From the NCBI GenBank assembly GCA_943737045.1, contig CALSFV010000075.1:62001-126000 (forward strand): DNA of 64,000 nt, written 5' to 3'. Below, in pieces: positions 47,968-61,800 of this stretch; position 1 is the first letter of the stretch, and each line of letters starts with the position of its first letter. Under the pieces are notes generated by a model. It saw only the letters and a list, made by a program, of their open reading frames with translations, did not search any database and had not been told where the DNA came from. Made by a program: the position numbers and the translations under genes. The stretch is from Parapristionchus giblindavisi. Lineage: Eukaryota > Nematoda > Chromadorea > Rhabditida > Diplogasteridae.

Positions 47968-48552
47968 TATTGAGGGTATAAAAATCACTTGTTTTATTTA
48001 TAGAAGAGACTTTCTTGTTTTGCATGGTTCAGAAACTATGCCGATCTCTTTAATATATCATATAGCGCGCGGTGAAGGTCAGCCGGGTTAGGCGAGAGGC
48101 AGCGGAGAGACAATCGAGAGGCGGGGCGAGATGTAGAAGGCTACATCTCGCCCGCCTCTCGATTGTGACTTCCGTCACATTAGTTCAGAGTGTACAATAA
48201 GGGATGAAGTGAAATCTCCGGTCGGGATTCGAACCCGTACCCTTTGGGAGGAGAGGCGGCCATCTTACCAATGCGCCACGCTTCGATCACCCTCGCCTCA
48301 TTTCTCTACTCGTGTTATTTCGAACTTACGCGCTGATCATTTTTCCAGTCCGGTGATCGCTATTTGAATACACCTACTATTTATAGGCGCTGTATGCGTA
48401 GACTATACCATATATTTCTTACACAATTATTTATGGTGTAATAATTCCTATTTCCCGGCTTATTGTACATACTCTCTTATGATTGAACTAACGTGCCGTT
48501 CGTTAGCACCGTTTGTCATTTTCTTATGCAAGTACATTTTATACGCACAATA
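47968..48552 (-). mobile_element. Subfamily 1 solo LTR, itself split by element D
   Basis: Starts TATTGAGGGTATAAAAATCA and ends TTTTATACGCACAATA. The sequence CGATTGTGACTTCCGT (to 48175) resumes as CCGTTCGTTAGCACCG at 48495, exactly as it runs in the uninterrupted copies at 15709 and 36136. Element D occupies the gap. Confidence 0.75.
48176..48494 (-). mobile_element. Element D, long copy with tRNA-like part
   Basis: Ends CACATTAGTTCAGAG and TTGAACTAACGTG are inverted, and the flanks share CCGT. On - it contains GCGTGGCGCATTGGTAAGA, an A-box region, and ACGGGTTCGAATCCCGACCG, a perfect B box with T-stem pairing, 45 bp later. A tRNA-like unit with terminal inverted repeats is an odd mixture. 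It may be a SINE captured by a DNA element. Confidence 0.65.
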
Positions 48553-48971
48553 TCGATAGAATACTTCTGCGTGTTATCAGTTATCAGCCAGTAGCAACGC
48601 AATTACGCCAGTACATTTTATACGGACAATAATATTTAGTTTATTGGCACGAACTGTTGATATTGTGTGATATTTTCCCATGTCCACTATATTATCTAAT
48701 CACAGTCACAAACCAATTTATTTTTTTCTCTCACTAATATTCGTTGCGATGATCTCTTATAGTCCTCTGAGCTTGCACATCAATAAAAATGAGTTATGTT
48801 TCGAGATGTATGTATCTAAGAATGTGCGAAGCTGAAAATTATTGCATGAATATATCTCATATAAAAAATAAATAAATCATAAATATATATCGTGAGTCAA
48901 ATGTATCGTCACCGCTATCCCATTTGGTATATATTCTTCTTCTTAGTCTACCGGTATTTAGTGTATCAATG

Positions 48972-49131
48972 AGGATATGTCGGCACTACTTCAGAATAGG
49001 GTACCAGTCCAAAATAATAGTATAATTGCCTAATATAAACGTCCTTTCCTCTGTGTTAATTTCATTTTTTATGTCCTTTTGGGCTTGCCCGGTGTACTGG
49101 TACCCTATTCTGAGGTAGTGCCGATATGGCA
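48972..49131. mobile_element. Hairpin MITE (family I)
   Basis: TCGGCACTACTTCAGAATAG and GGTACCAGT at the left pair with ACTGGTACC and CTATTCTGAGGTAGTGCCGA at the right. A fragment (GACTGGTCCCATGTTCTGAA) lies near 62890. Confidence 0.75.
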
Positions 49132-49198
49132 TTGTCAAGCGGCGCACTCCCTTTGACAGTATGACCCGTTGACATTGTCATTGCACAACTTTATCAGC

Positions 49199-49437
49199 TA
49201 TTGGGCGTATAAAAATCACTTGTTTTATGCGTAGAAGACACTATTTCTTGTTTTGTATGGTTCAGAAACTATGCCGATCTCATTTATATCAAATAGCGAG
49301 CGGCGAAGGTCAGCCGGGTTAGGGAGAGGCAGCGGAGAGACAATCGAGAGGCGGGGCGAGATCTAGCATTTGAGCGACTTCCCTTCTTTAGAGCACAGTG
49401 TCATTTTCTTATGCAAGTAAATTTTATACGCACAATA
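49199..49437 (-). mobile_element. Solo LTR, subfamily 1
   Basis: Reverse orientation, from TATTGGGCGTATAAAAATCA to TTTTATACGCACAATA, with GAGATCTAGC in place of the usual hairpin, which is half lost. Confidence 0.7.
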
Positions 49438-49835
49438 ATGGGTGTTTCGTAGCTGTGTTGCCATGAAATGTTTCCATTCCGAACGATGGTGCCTTATGAA
49501 TTCTAAATGTTATCGTTTTAAAAGACTATGTACTTATCTATTTATTCATACGTGCTTTCAATCGTTTAATTTATTATATCTGTAAGTGTCGAAAAATGTA
49601 TCTTTACCATTATCTCCATTGCTGCCTCTTCTACGATTGCTCAAGGCCACGCATTCTCAATTTGTTACAAATCGATATATTCAGAGACTTGCATCACGAA
49701 CTCTCCTGTCCTCGCATACTCTCTCTTCTCTGTCTTCCTCTCACTGGAGTAGTCCAATCGACGCAGCAATCGATTACGACCGCTCGTGAGGAGAATCGGA
49801 GGAGTGATTGAGTTGAAGAAGAAGACGAAGGAGAC

Positions 49836-52800
49836 ATGGATCCGAAAAGGACGGAAGAACCGCCTGACGGTAGGCCTTCTTTCTCTCTCTCCCCCCCCCA
49901 CCCCCCCCCCCCCCCCCCCCATCTCACCGATTCGCCTTGGCGATGGACATCATTCAAAAGACTAATCTAACAGATATATCCCATCCCCGATGTGTTCTAT
50001 TGAAGGATTTTTTTTTGGAGATTTCACAAACGGTTCGAAAATGGGTAAAATTTTCTTTGGATGAATGTACTATTATTTTTTTTTCAAATGTATTTTTGTT
50101 TCATTTCAAGTCTATTCATGACAATGACAGAATGACAGACAGACAGACATGACAGTTATGTGGCGTTAAAATCTTGGAAAAGTAGATGGAAAAGTGAAAA
50201 GTAGTGTTAATTTTATGATTGTAAAAGTAGTTGGAAAAGTAGCATAGCTTCGTAATTGACAAACTTTTACAATAGCGCGAGTTTTTGCGCGAGTGTTGGA
50301 TAATAATAATAATAATAATAATATATTTATCGCATCTTGGAGAAAAGAGACGAGGGATTTTTTCATAAACAATTAAAATACATATTAAAAACAAGAAGTA
50401 GCGACGATATAGGTGCAATTACTGGATTGCAACCTTTATAGAATTACTAAACACTTGAGGAGAGATTGATGTGACAATAGTTCGATCTAAATTATTCCAT
50501 TTTCGGACAACACGATTTGAGAAAAATGATAGATAGCGTGTACTAGATGAAGGGTTCATACAAATTCTAAGTTGATGACCTCGAGTAAAATTCAAAGTGT
50601 TGGAAAATATAAAGATGCTACGGGGGTCAATATCAATAAAATTATGAATGATCTTGAACGTTACAGTAAGATCAATAATTGTTCTACGGGTTTCTAAAGT
50701 AGGGAGGTCCAAGGCTCGTAGACGATCCTCATACGAGGTGTACGGTAGACGACAGCGTTTACATACCAATCTGGAGTATCTGATAAGTACTGATTCAATT
50801 AGGGCATTCAAAGACGACGACATGGGGTTCCACACTTCAGAACAGTATTCGAGCAGTGGACGGACATAAGTGCAAAATAGACGGGTATAGACAACTGGGC
50901 TTTTTGAAGTGAAAGAGCGAAGGATATAGCAGGAGCGAGCTTTAGCTTTTTTCACTATGTTGCTAATATGTTCAGTGAAATCCAAAGTATTTGAATATGT
51001 GACACCGAGATCTTTGATCTCAGTGACGCAGGGTAGAAAGGTATTGTTGATCGAAAAATTGAATGGATCGAAAAATTGAATGATAGCTACTTTTCCAAAT
51101 ACTTTTCCAATCACAAAATTAACACTACTGTTAACTTTTCCATCAACGTTTCCAAGATTTTAACACCACATAAGGAACAATTAGTTATGGCGAGTTCAAT
51201 ACAGGCGCCAGTCAACCGCCGGTGCCGTCCGCGCCCCCTTCCGCGGCCCATCCATCGATGCAAGTGCCACTGCAAGTACGCATCGATCCTCTCGAACAAG
51301 GTAGTGGTAACTGATATGTTATAGAGAATCTTTTTGTTTAATGTCTCGACTCTCCCATATTTGTCCACTCTAACTATAAGGTGCAAGGTGCAATTTTGAT
51401 AGAGTTTAGCGATTGGGAAACAATCAATGTTAGGGAATAGCCATTTCCCTAGTCAATTTCTCTATGACCAGGGTAGTTCATTATCCGATATCTCTCTGTC
51501 TGGATTAGTAGAAATAATTCAAAAGCAATATTTTTAATGGACAACGTTCCTTTTCAAAACGGCACACCGCAAGCTAACTTGAAAGTCTCCGATTCTTTCT
51601 CGCCGTCTTTATCTACGAGAGAGCGTTGCCAGAGCGGAGAGTAGAATATCCTTATGTGCATTCCATCATTTTCAGTCCACCAACAACATCCACTGTGGAT
51701 CAGTCCATTAGCGAGAAGCAGTGCGCCCACGAGTCCGTCATCTGCTTATTCGACCGGTGAGTTCAAAGATCAAAGATCAAAGTTCACAGTTCAAAGATCA
51801 AAGATCAAGGATCAATCGTTCAGATCGTGAAGCAATCATTCAACGAACGAACCCCGGCAGTTCAACAATCGCCGAAACCCATCTTATTAGGTAACGACCA
51901 TTATTGATTTTTCATAGTAAAATTTATGAAATTCTAATGAAATTTCGACGTTAATTTGTAATTTATGAAAAAAACATTGATTTTTCAGATCAACCGGAAT
52001 GCAATCGCAATCGTTCACGGAAGAGCACTGGACGAGCGAGATCAAGTCATTCATTGCCTGTGTGCCACCCAAGTTCTTGCAAGTGAGAGTCTATTTGTTG
52101 TAGTTTCCTGCTGAAGTTTATACAATGTTAAGATCTTATGGTATTTTTCTCTCAAGTTTTGGGTTAAGATCACTTTACCCTCGAAGTGTTCTGTATTTTG
52201 AACAATAAAAATTAAGAAAAAATTCTACTGTTAATACGTTTAAAATGCCTCTTATGCAGCGTTACATTTGCCTTATTGTTACGTGCTTACTCCTTAACCC
52301 TCTCTGCCGCCTCGGAGACGCATCGGAGGGGATTACGGCGTAGGCTCGTAAGGCAAATGTAACCTCCGGTATTTTTTGTCCGTGGGGTGCGCCGTGGGCA
52401 GCACCGTGGTGTGGGACTAGGGCGCAAGCCACGAGATTTATGGCGTGGACCTCAAATTCCGTGGGCACGCCGTTCATTCCGTACCATGGGGCACGCCTTT
52501 CTCATATCCCGTGTGGCACGCCGTCCAGAGGCCAAATTCCGTGGGGTGCGCCCTAGTCCCACACCATGGTGCAGCCCATGGCGCACCACACGGACAAAAA
52601 ATACCGGAGACGATGCATTACTAATGCATTATCATAGAGTAATTAAGCGTACGAAAAAAATCAAAATGTGGTTTTCCAGGTAATCAAAGCGTATCGTGTC
52701 CTCACAACCGATACACTAACTCTGGTCGTGGAGGTTGTGTCTGATCCTCCTGCGATCTTCGAATGGTTCGTCAACGATCGCCCCGTGCTCGTTGATAGAA

Positions 52801-55800
52801 GGAGATTCTCCGCCAGACATGGTAAGTATTATTGATTATCGATTTTTATCCATTGATCGGCAATCGATTATCGATTATTTGAAATTACCTTCGTTTCCAT
52901 GGTACAATTCCATATTTTCAATTCCCCAATTCGCAGTCGTTCTCTCGATCCTTGCGTCTTTTGTCTAGATTTGCAAAAAGATATATTGACTTACTTATTG
53001 CTAAAATGGTTCATTTAGAATTACTTGACTTAAACTGAATTGAATTTATCTTTTAGCTTGAGAGAAAACAATAAAAATAATACATTGATCCCATTCAGGC
53101 CTGAACATCACGTCTCTCACCATTCATGCTCCTGAGGGAGGATTGTACAAGTGCACTGCACGCAATCCGGCCGGAGTATCCACCAGCTATGGATGTGTAG
53201 CTGTTAATGGTGTTTATATTTTATAAATTTGACGGTTAATTTGAAACTGTCCACTCTGGCCACGCTCTCTCGCTTTTTTGGTCTGCGAGAGAGTGTTGCC
53301 AGAGCGAAGAGTAAAATAAAATTAGCTCGGGATGTGCGTTCAAATAAAGATTATGAAAATTATTACATTTTCAAGCACATAAGGTAAAACTCCCGGTCCT
53401 TCTTGACATAGTACCTTATTTTTGCACTTTTCTTCCACTCCAATGGGATGAATTTTATGTTTGAATTTAGTTTAGCCTCCTTTGAGATCGATGTGATCAC
53501 TTTAGACATTGATCAGTGGATCAGGTTACTTCGCATTTGTCTAGATAACGACAGCTCCTAAAGATAAGTTAAGAAGCGCACAAAGAGAATGAGCTCTGTT
53601 GAAACGAGTAAGAGCTAGAGTTGTTGAAGCTGTTTACTGGTTTAAATGAATGATAGAGTAACAAAACACACGTAGCGTAGAGGAAACGTTTTAAGGTCCC
53701 TGCTTTTCTGCACCTCTTGTTCATCACTCTCATAGCCCCTATCACTATGTCTGATTGTCTGCGCTCTCTCTCATTCTAATGCACTCTAACACCAGTGAGA
53801 GAGACGGAGTTGTCACTGGTGGCTATGCCCGCTATAGATCATTCGATGAGTTATGAACGATCATTGTAGATAAATCATTTTAGTACAGAGATTTGGTTCA
53901 ACTAATCTGCTTATTTATCGTACACCACAAGGGTGTTTCATCAATTACAAAATACTCGAGTGCAAGAAAATAATGTGAAATTGTAGAGTTATTCGTGAAA
54001 AATGCATCATATGGTTCGAAAAAGATTACTGTATCATTATCGATTGATTGGGCGTTTTCAGAATCGCCGAAATACGAGGAATGGAGCGAATCTAGTCGAT
54101 TGGCACGCCACGAGGGCCACTCACCGAGAACCTCTCTAGTAGTGGTGAACCAAGCACCGAGATTCCTGAATCAGGCCTGTTTTGCTTCTTTTAAATTCCT
54201 TAAAATGCACCCAAATTTGAACATTCTTACCTTTTTTCGGAGTGAAAGTCTTAAAATGGGTGAATATTAAAAGTACATATATGTATATATTCATATATAT
54301 ATATTCGCAAGTTCGAATATGTTTTTTCTCAAATACTTTCATTCAACTGGTGATGTAATCTTTCTCTCTTTGCGTCGAGAATAGTGTAAAATAATCAAAG
54401 ATATCCTACATTTTTATATCGTAAGGTTTCAAACCATAGCGAGTGATAATACAAACCACGCTATGTTCGACCCAGCATTTCAATTCGAACTGGTTATAAT
54501 TGATTGCGTTCCAGGTCCCGAATCTGACCCTGCAACCCGGCTGTGAGGCCGTACTCGATGTTGAAGTTGATGCTAACCCACCAGCTAGGTACTGTTTATT
54601 TTTACAATATTATTCCTCTATTTTCTGTTTGTTGAATGCAGTAATAAGCTGGAACAATCATATTGTTTTTACTGCAATAGAAGCGTTAGTTCTTAATTAA
54701 CAATTCGTATTCACTGACCTGGCAGTGATCACCCGCAGGACTTCGCGTCACTTGAATAACGGGTTTTACCTTTACCTCTACCTTTATTCTTCTATTGCTC
54801 ATTGTTACCGTACTGTAGATTCCAATGGTTCGTCAACGGCTTCGAGCATGTCGATGGATCGGGACGTGTGGAGTACTTCTATCCGTCGAACAACCGATGC
54901 GTCGCCCGATTCATCATTCCCGTCGCTGGAGAGTACAAGGTGAGACCATTAAATTAGTAATATTAACGGGAGCGTAACCTCTCTCAATGGTCTCTTCGAC
55001 GCGCAATGCTCTTTCGTTGTTAGAGAACAGAGAACATTGTGTGGAATGAAGAGACCATTGAGAGAGGTCACCCTCCCTTAAAAGATAATGTAACGTTTCT
55101 AATTGCAAATACATTGTTGATTATTTTACTTTGCATGATAGAATGAATAGAGACTGAAAATAATTTGCATAAATGAATAACAACCAATGAGGGAAATTAA
55201 TTTTTCAGGTCGTTGCATCCAACGTCCACGGTACAGCTATCAGTTCTGGATACGTCGAGATATTCAAGCGTATGTTTCATGATTACAGAAACTTTTAGGG
55301 TTCACTGTCATATATAAAAATTTATTAAGTGTCTGTCGATGAACCGTAAGTCCAATGCAAAAATCGAATTAAATTAAGCGAATCCATCAAAATCCATGCG
55401 TCCACCTGTCGCACCCGGAGAACGCATCTCTCGAGCCTCAGCCATGACAACGAGCGGACTTGGACTTATGCCACCAAGGTTGAATCGTTTTTCATTGAAA
55501 AATATTTCGATTATTTTAAAATATGTATAATATTTATGAAAAATTCTATTCACTTAATATTTTTTGACTTGTATTTGCTTATTTTCAGTCGCGGTGAGCA
55601 AAGGGAACGTACCGTGGAGGGTGATACAATGGTTACTACGAGAGAAACTACTGAAATACAGGTAATCTCCTTTTTCATTCCGAGCATTCAATGATTACAC
55701 AATAAAAAATATCACATTGACCACCGGACGGGGATATCGAATATTTTGACTGATCTTGCTTCTAAAGAAACTCAAGAAAAACATTTGCAGATAAACTACT

Positions 55801-58800
55801 ACCAACGCTCGTCGTCCCTTCCCCGAGGCACTCGTCACATCGAACGAACCGTTGAAGTGCCCACCCTCACCCAAGTATCACCGAGAACCCGTCAATCGTC
55901 AGGTATGCAATTACCGTATACCCCAAGCAAACTATAGCTCTAAGATTTAGACCTTATCGATTTTCGTTCCCAAATAGTGGCCTATCTCAACTTATTATTT
56001 AAAGATATTATATTTTTTGATACGAATCTTTTGATAGGAATGAAAATCGATAAGTGAAATGCCTTCCTGCACCACTCACACCGTACTCATCCTTCTCGGC
56101 TAACGCTTTTCGGTTACCTTGATTTTCCTCTTCAAAATCAATCGATATTCTCTCGCGTGTCGATCGACAGATAGAAATACCGTAGTTGGTTTTTTCGTGC
56201 ATGCTTGGCGAGAAGGGTGTGTGTGGTGTGGTGTGTAGTGTGTTTGGGCGACTTTTACTGATCTCACTCTTTGCACTCACAATCCTATCCTACAGAACCA
56301 CGCGAGATGGGCGCCGAGACTGCGCCACCTCCGGCAACCATGTCGCCGAGACCGGTGCACAAGAGCAAGTCGGAGACGGCCCGGTATCTGCCCCAACCTC
56401 CAGTCTTCGTCACTCATCTACCAGCAGAAGTGCTATTGAGCGCCGATGACAAACTTGTACTATCGGTTGACGTCGCGGCTCTGCCCACGGCTGCCTTTAC
56501 CTGGCACGTCAATGGATTCGAACTACGCACTACCAAACAGCTCACACTACTCAACGAGCAGAACAGATCAACCCTTGTCGCCCAACCACCCGTCAAGGCT
56601 GGCCGATACAGTGTCATGGCTCGCAATGATGTTGGCTCGGCGTCAATCACAACGAAGGTCAGACACATGCCCGGAGCCGAACCCGAAGCCCAACAGCAAC
56701 AGGCACACCCGCTGCCCGAATTTGTAGAGACCGCGGTGACCGTAACCTCTCCCGAACCGCCCCTGGAAGAGTCCGGATCTACCGTATCGTCCGTCGAAAC
56801 CGTGATCCGTCCAAGCGATGAGCGACCCATCAGTGTGCCTCCGCCACAGATTCCCGAAGAGACAACACCGGTTCGGTCAACGACAGCGACACCTATGAGA
56901 GATACTGAAGAAGTGAGGAAGACTACCTTCAGAAGGTCATCAGCCTCGACGATCTCTCTGCCCCGGCAACCCGCATTCACGTTGTCTCCTGAAACTACGC
57001 ATCATGTCAAGGCCGGTGAGCAACTCCGCCTAGAAGCCAAAATCGATGCTGTGCCTGAGGCGACATTCCGGTGGTACCATAACAACTTTGAGTTGAAGTC
57101 GTCATCTAACATTGTCATCGAACGTCCATCTGCTAATCATACACTGGCCACGTTCCTGAAGCCGTCCCCTGGCAACTACAAGGTCACGGCCACGAACGAT
57201 CTGGGAACAGTCACTACGACGACCAGAGTGACTACGGAGGAAACATACTTTGAGGAGAGAAGAGACGAGAAGAGGGGAGAAGTACAGCCCGGAGTCATGT
57301 TCAAATTGGTCCGTAAGCCGACGATTGAAGGCAGGCGGGACTTCCCCAAGAAACCGAAGATCGTCGATCCTCTTCCGCCAGTAATCAGACTGAAGTCATC
57401 AGAAGCACTCGAACTGAACGTCGCCGCTGACTCCATCCCTGCGGCCAGCTGGACGTGGAGACTCAACAACTTTGAGCTCAAACCCAACGCGAACGTTTCC
57501 ATTGATCAGCCAGCGAAGAACTGCTCTCGCGCAAAGTTTGTCGTGCCCTCTTCCGGTCGCTACGAAGCAATCGCCAGCAACGATCTCGGCATGGACACTA
57601 CCTCGACCAAGGTGATCGTCGAAATACCGACGACCGAGGGTGATCAGCGCCAGTACACCGTTCCTCAGTTCACCGAAGTGCTCCCGCTGGAGCATCTACT
57701 CGATGCGCGAAGAGAAACCAGATTGGTAGTATCGGCCATAGGCCAGCCCCCGTTGGCCTTCAAATGGTACATCAGTGGCCAGGAGGTGCACACGGGCGAG
57801 CTGTGCATAGTATCGTCGGAGGGCAACAGATCTTCACTTCTCATGAAACTACTGCCCATGGAGGATGTTAAGGTGGACGTGGAAGTGTTCAATCAGCTAG
57901 GAGTAGCCCGTTGCTCAACCACTCTCACAGCCCCGCGCAAACCCGTTGCTCAGCAGCCCCAACAGCAACAACCGGCCGCGCCCGAACCCGCCAAACTAGT
58001 GTTCAGGGCGCCCCGATTCGCCAAGGCTCTGGGCGCAGTGGAAGTGAACGAGGGCGAAGAGTTGGTTGCGGGAGTCGGAATCGAGAAGGACGCGACCGCC
58101 TGCGAATTCGTGTGGACGATAAGAGGTGAAGATGTGGAGAATAGAAGGGACGTCTTCGTCGATAGCACTACCCATGAGAGTCTGCTAACCATCCCTAAAG
58201 TAGATGTATCGATGAGTGGTATGGTCGAGGTCGTCGCTATCAATGAGGCAGGCAGAGCGTCGAGTGCGGCAGAACTGAGTGTGAGAGAAAGTAAGACTTT
58301 TTACTGATTTCTTTACTTATTACTTACATTTGGGTGTGGCTTGACCTATGACTTCTATTAAGTAACTTGTATGACTTTTCAACTAAAAACTTGAATTATG
58401 CTGATAGTTTCTCAGTAGCCTATCTAATCCCAAAATATATTCTGGAGTGAGAGAATTAAAAATTATGTTCAATGATTACGATTATGATCTTTAAAATTTC
58501 GTATATCACGCTAAAATTGAATTAATGAGAGAGAAGGAAGACAAAATGTTTCATGACTGTGAACAAATATGTAAAAGAAACGATAAGGAGCCTAGAAGAA
58601 AAAAAAAGCATTCAGAATCTGACTCGTTCGAGGTCGTTCCTCCCGGTCTACCTGATGAAAGACCACCCAAGATCATCGAACCCCTTCATTCACAGTCCAT
58701 ACAACAAGGTATTTATTTATGTATTTATTTTGTATTTAAGTATTTAATTCGCTATATTCAAAATTTCTTTCTCACAGCCTAATTTAAACCTTTCATTTCT

Positions 58801-61800
58801 TTTTTTCTCTTAATTCGATATTACCGATGACTCAGGCAAACACGTTTTTTTCAAAATATGTTTATCAACACAATATAGATAAGACTAGTTTTATCACAAT
58901 AATTACTAAGGAGAACGTATGGAGCTTCGGTGCAAGATCGATGCATTGCCATCGGCTATGATCAGTTGGTCCAAGGACGAAGATGAACTCGAGGGAGAAG
59001 GAATCGAAGCCAATGTGAGTATTTCAAAAAAGGCTAATAATAATAATTATAATAATTTATCCTGTCTAAATGTCATATGTAGAGGGGCCAAAACATGGGG
59101 TATCTACATATCTACAAGTGATATCCTTCGGTCTCTGAGAGTTTCTTCTCCGTCCAAGAAAACTTTGAAAAGGAAACTTCAAATAATCCACGAAAACATT
59201 GTGTTGTTCGTCCAATTCGCCTGCTTGACAAGTGCTTGACTATTGCCTGATTATCACTTCTCTCGTTGTCACTTCATACGTGATAACCATTGCTTGTCTC
59301 GTTATGTATCAACTTTATCCGGGCTGGGAGCTAGAATGATATGACTGTTAGCTGCGTATAGGCGCTAATTCATAATTTGGCTCGTTGCCAATATTCTATC
59401 GCCGCTACTATAACTCGACAAACTACAATTTGATAAAATTAATCGATTGATTGATTGATTGACAAAAATGCTACTTTGTCTTATACAAGTTTGCTCAGAT
59501 TCTCCCCGGAGGCGTGTTCGAGTTGGTGCGCGCATCCGCGGTCGTCCGTGACACCGGACTGTACAAGTGCGCGGCGGCGAACGCCCACGGAACCGCCGAG
59601 ACGTCCGCCTTCATCGCGGTCAACGCGCCCGCCGAGGAGAGACCAGAGGAACCGATTGAGAGTGAACAGGTAAGCTATATATATATTTAAATATATTTAA
59701 TTATTATTCAATTAAATATATTATTTTATATTATAAAAAAATAATTGAAATATAGTATTCAAATATATTTAAAGGTGGTGTCCCACGAATATTTTCGTGA
59801 ACAAACTGTGAAGACAGAAAGGTAGCAAAAGTTATTCTACGTACAGTACACTATTTATTTTGTGCTGATTTAGTCTATTGATCGCTAGAAACATTAATAA
59901 ACCATCAGGCCCGGTTCAGGGAACCGGGCGCGCTTTTTTTTTAAATTGAGGAAATTCGGCAATAGGTTTCGAACTTGCGTCAAACGGGTAACGAGTCTTA
60001 ACGTTTACCACTGCGCTATGGGATAGATGAGAGGATGAGCTAACTCTTCGCATATCACTTTGCATTCGCACAAGAGGGGTGTAGTGATTTATCTAAACAT
60101 TCGCGGGCCACCATCTTTAATAGGTATTCGTAGATCGAAAACACAAGCATACTAACAATTGAATATGGCATTAAATGAGAAATGTTGTATGAAATGAAAA
60201 AAAATATCCCTGGAACTCCACGTAACAGATCTAGAAAGATCAATTTATTTCTTTGCTACATCTTGGTAACGTATTTATTTAAAAAAAAATGATATAGGAC
60301 TCTCTGAACAATAAATTGTGGCAAACTTGTGCTTTTTACTAGTGTGTGACAACGATTATCGATTGACCAATTTATCGGAGAAGTTTGTTGTCAGACATCA
60401 AAAAGTATAACGATTGTTGTCAACGTAATAAATAAATAAATGTGGTAACAATTAGTGACTATTTTGTAGGCAGACAACAAAAATAGTAAATTTTGCAGTC
60501 AACGAATCTAGTGACAACAAAACATGGAAATAATCTTGTCTGACAACAAAAATTGTGGAAAATGTTGACCAAAAACATGAATATGAATTTGACAACAAAA
60601 TGGACAGAGTTTGTTGTCTGACAGCAAAATGACCTCATTTTGTGACCAACTTGCATTCCCGAGAAAAAGACTCGAATTTGCTGTCCGACAACAAATTCTG
60701 GTTGATATTTCAATAAATATTGAATTGATACATAGGTTACCTTATCCTACGACACCTTCTCTATGATCTACAACAAGAACGAGGAAATTAGTACAATACA
60801 TGGACGAATACAATGTGATTATGATAATGAGTGATGAATCCAATTGAATCTAATCGATAAATACGCCAATAAATCGATGCTACCTCTTCTCCGATCGTCC
60901 GCGACTTTGCATCGATACGTCTGAACGTCTTCTCGCATGGCTGAACGCTCAAAATTAATTAACGAAGAAATATGCGAACTGAACTCCGAATTACGACATA
61001 AAACACCAAAAAAACAGTACAGCAGGTAAGTAAGACGATGAACATTGATTCCCAAGTGAAAATAAAGCAAAGATGTAATTAAAATAATGAAATAAAAAGA
61101 ATCAAACTAAATTCGAATTTATTCATACTCAGAACCGGAACAGAAGCCGTTGTTTAGGGAAGATAATATTTTTCCCAAATAACGGCTCCTATTCCGGCTC
61201 TGAAGGTAGAATAAATTCGAATTTAGTTTTATTCTTTTTATTTCATTATTTTAATTATATCTTTGCTTTATTTTCACTTGGGAATCAATGTTCATCGTCT
61301 TACTTACCTGCTGTACTGTTTTTTTGGTGTTTTATGTCGTAATTCGGAGTTCAGTTCGCATATTTCTTCGTTAATTAATTTTGAGCGTTCAGCCATGCGA
61401 GAAGACGTTCAGACGTATCGATGCAAAGTCGCGGACGGTCGGAGAAGAGGTAGCATCGATTTATTGGCGTATTTATCGATTAGATTCAATTGGATTCATC
61501 ACTCATTATCATAATCACATTGTATTCGTCTATGTATTGTACTAATTTCCTCGTTCTTGTTGTAGATCATAGAGAAGGTGTCGTAGGATAAGGTAACCTA
61601 TGTATCCATTCAATATTTATTGAAATATCAACCAGAATTTGTTGTCGGATAGCAAATTCGAGTCTTTTTCTCGGGAATGCAAGTTGGTCACAAAATGAGG
61701 TCATTTTGCTGTCAGACAACAAACTCTGTCCATTTTGTTGTCAAATTCGTATTCATTTTTTTGGTCAACATTTTCCACAATTTTTGTTGTCAGACAAGAT

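Larger units (their letters stand above)
47845..48631 (-). mobile_element. Subfamily 2 solo LTR split by a nested insertion
   Basis: The outer element is in reverse orientation. Its left piece (47845-47967, GTAGCCAGCCACAGCCACAA ... GTGCGAGGAGGGA) and right piece (48553-48631, CGATAGAATACTTC ... GCCAGTAGCAACGCAATTAC ... TATACGGACAATA) join into one subfamily 2 LTR. A subfamily 1 LTR sits between them. Confidence 0.6.
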
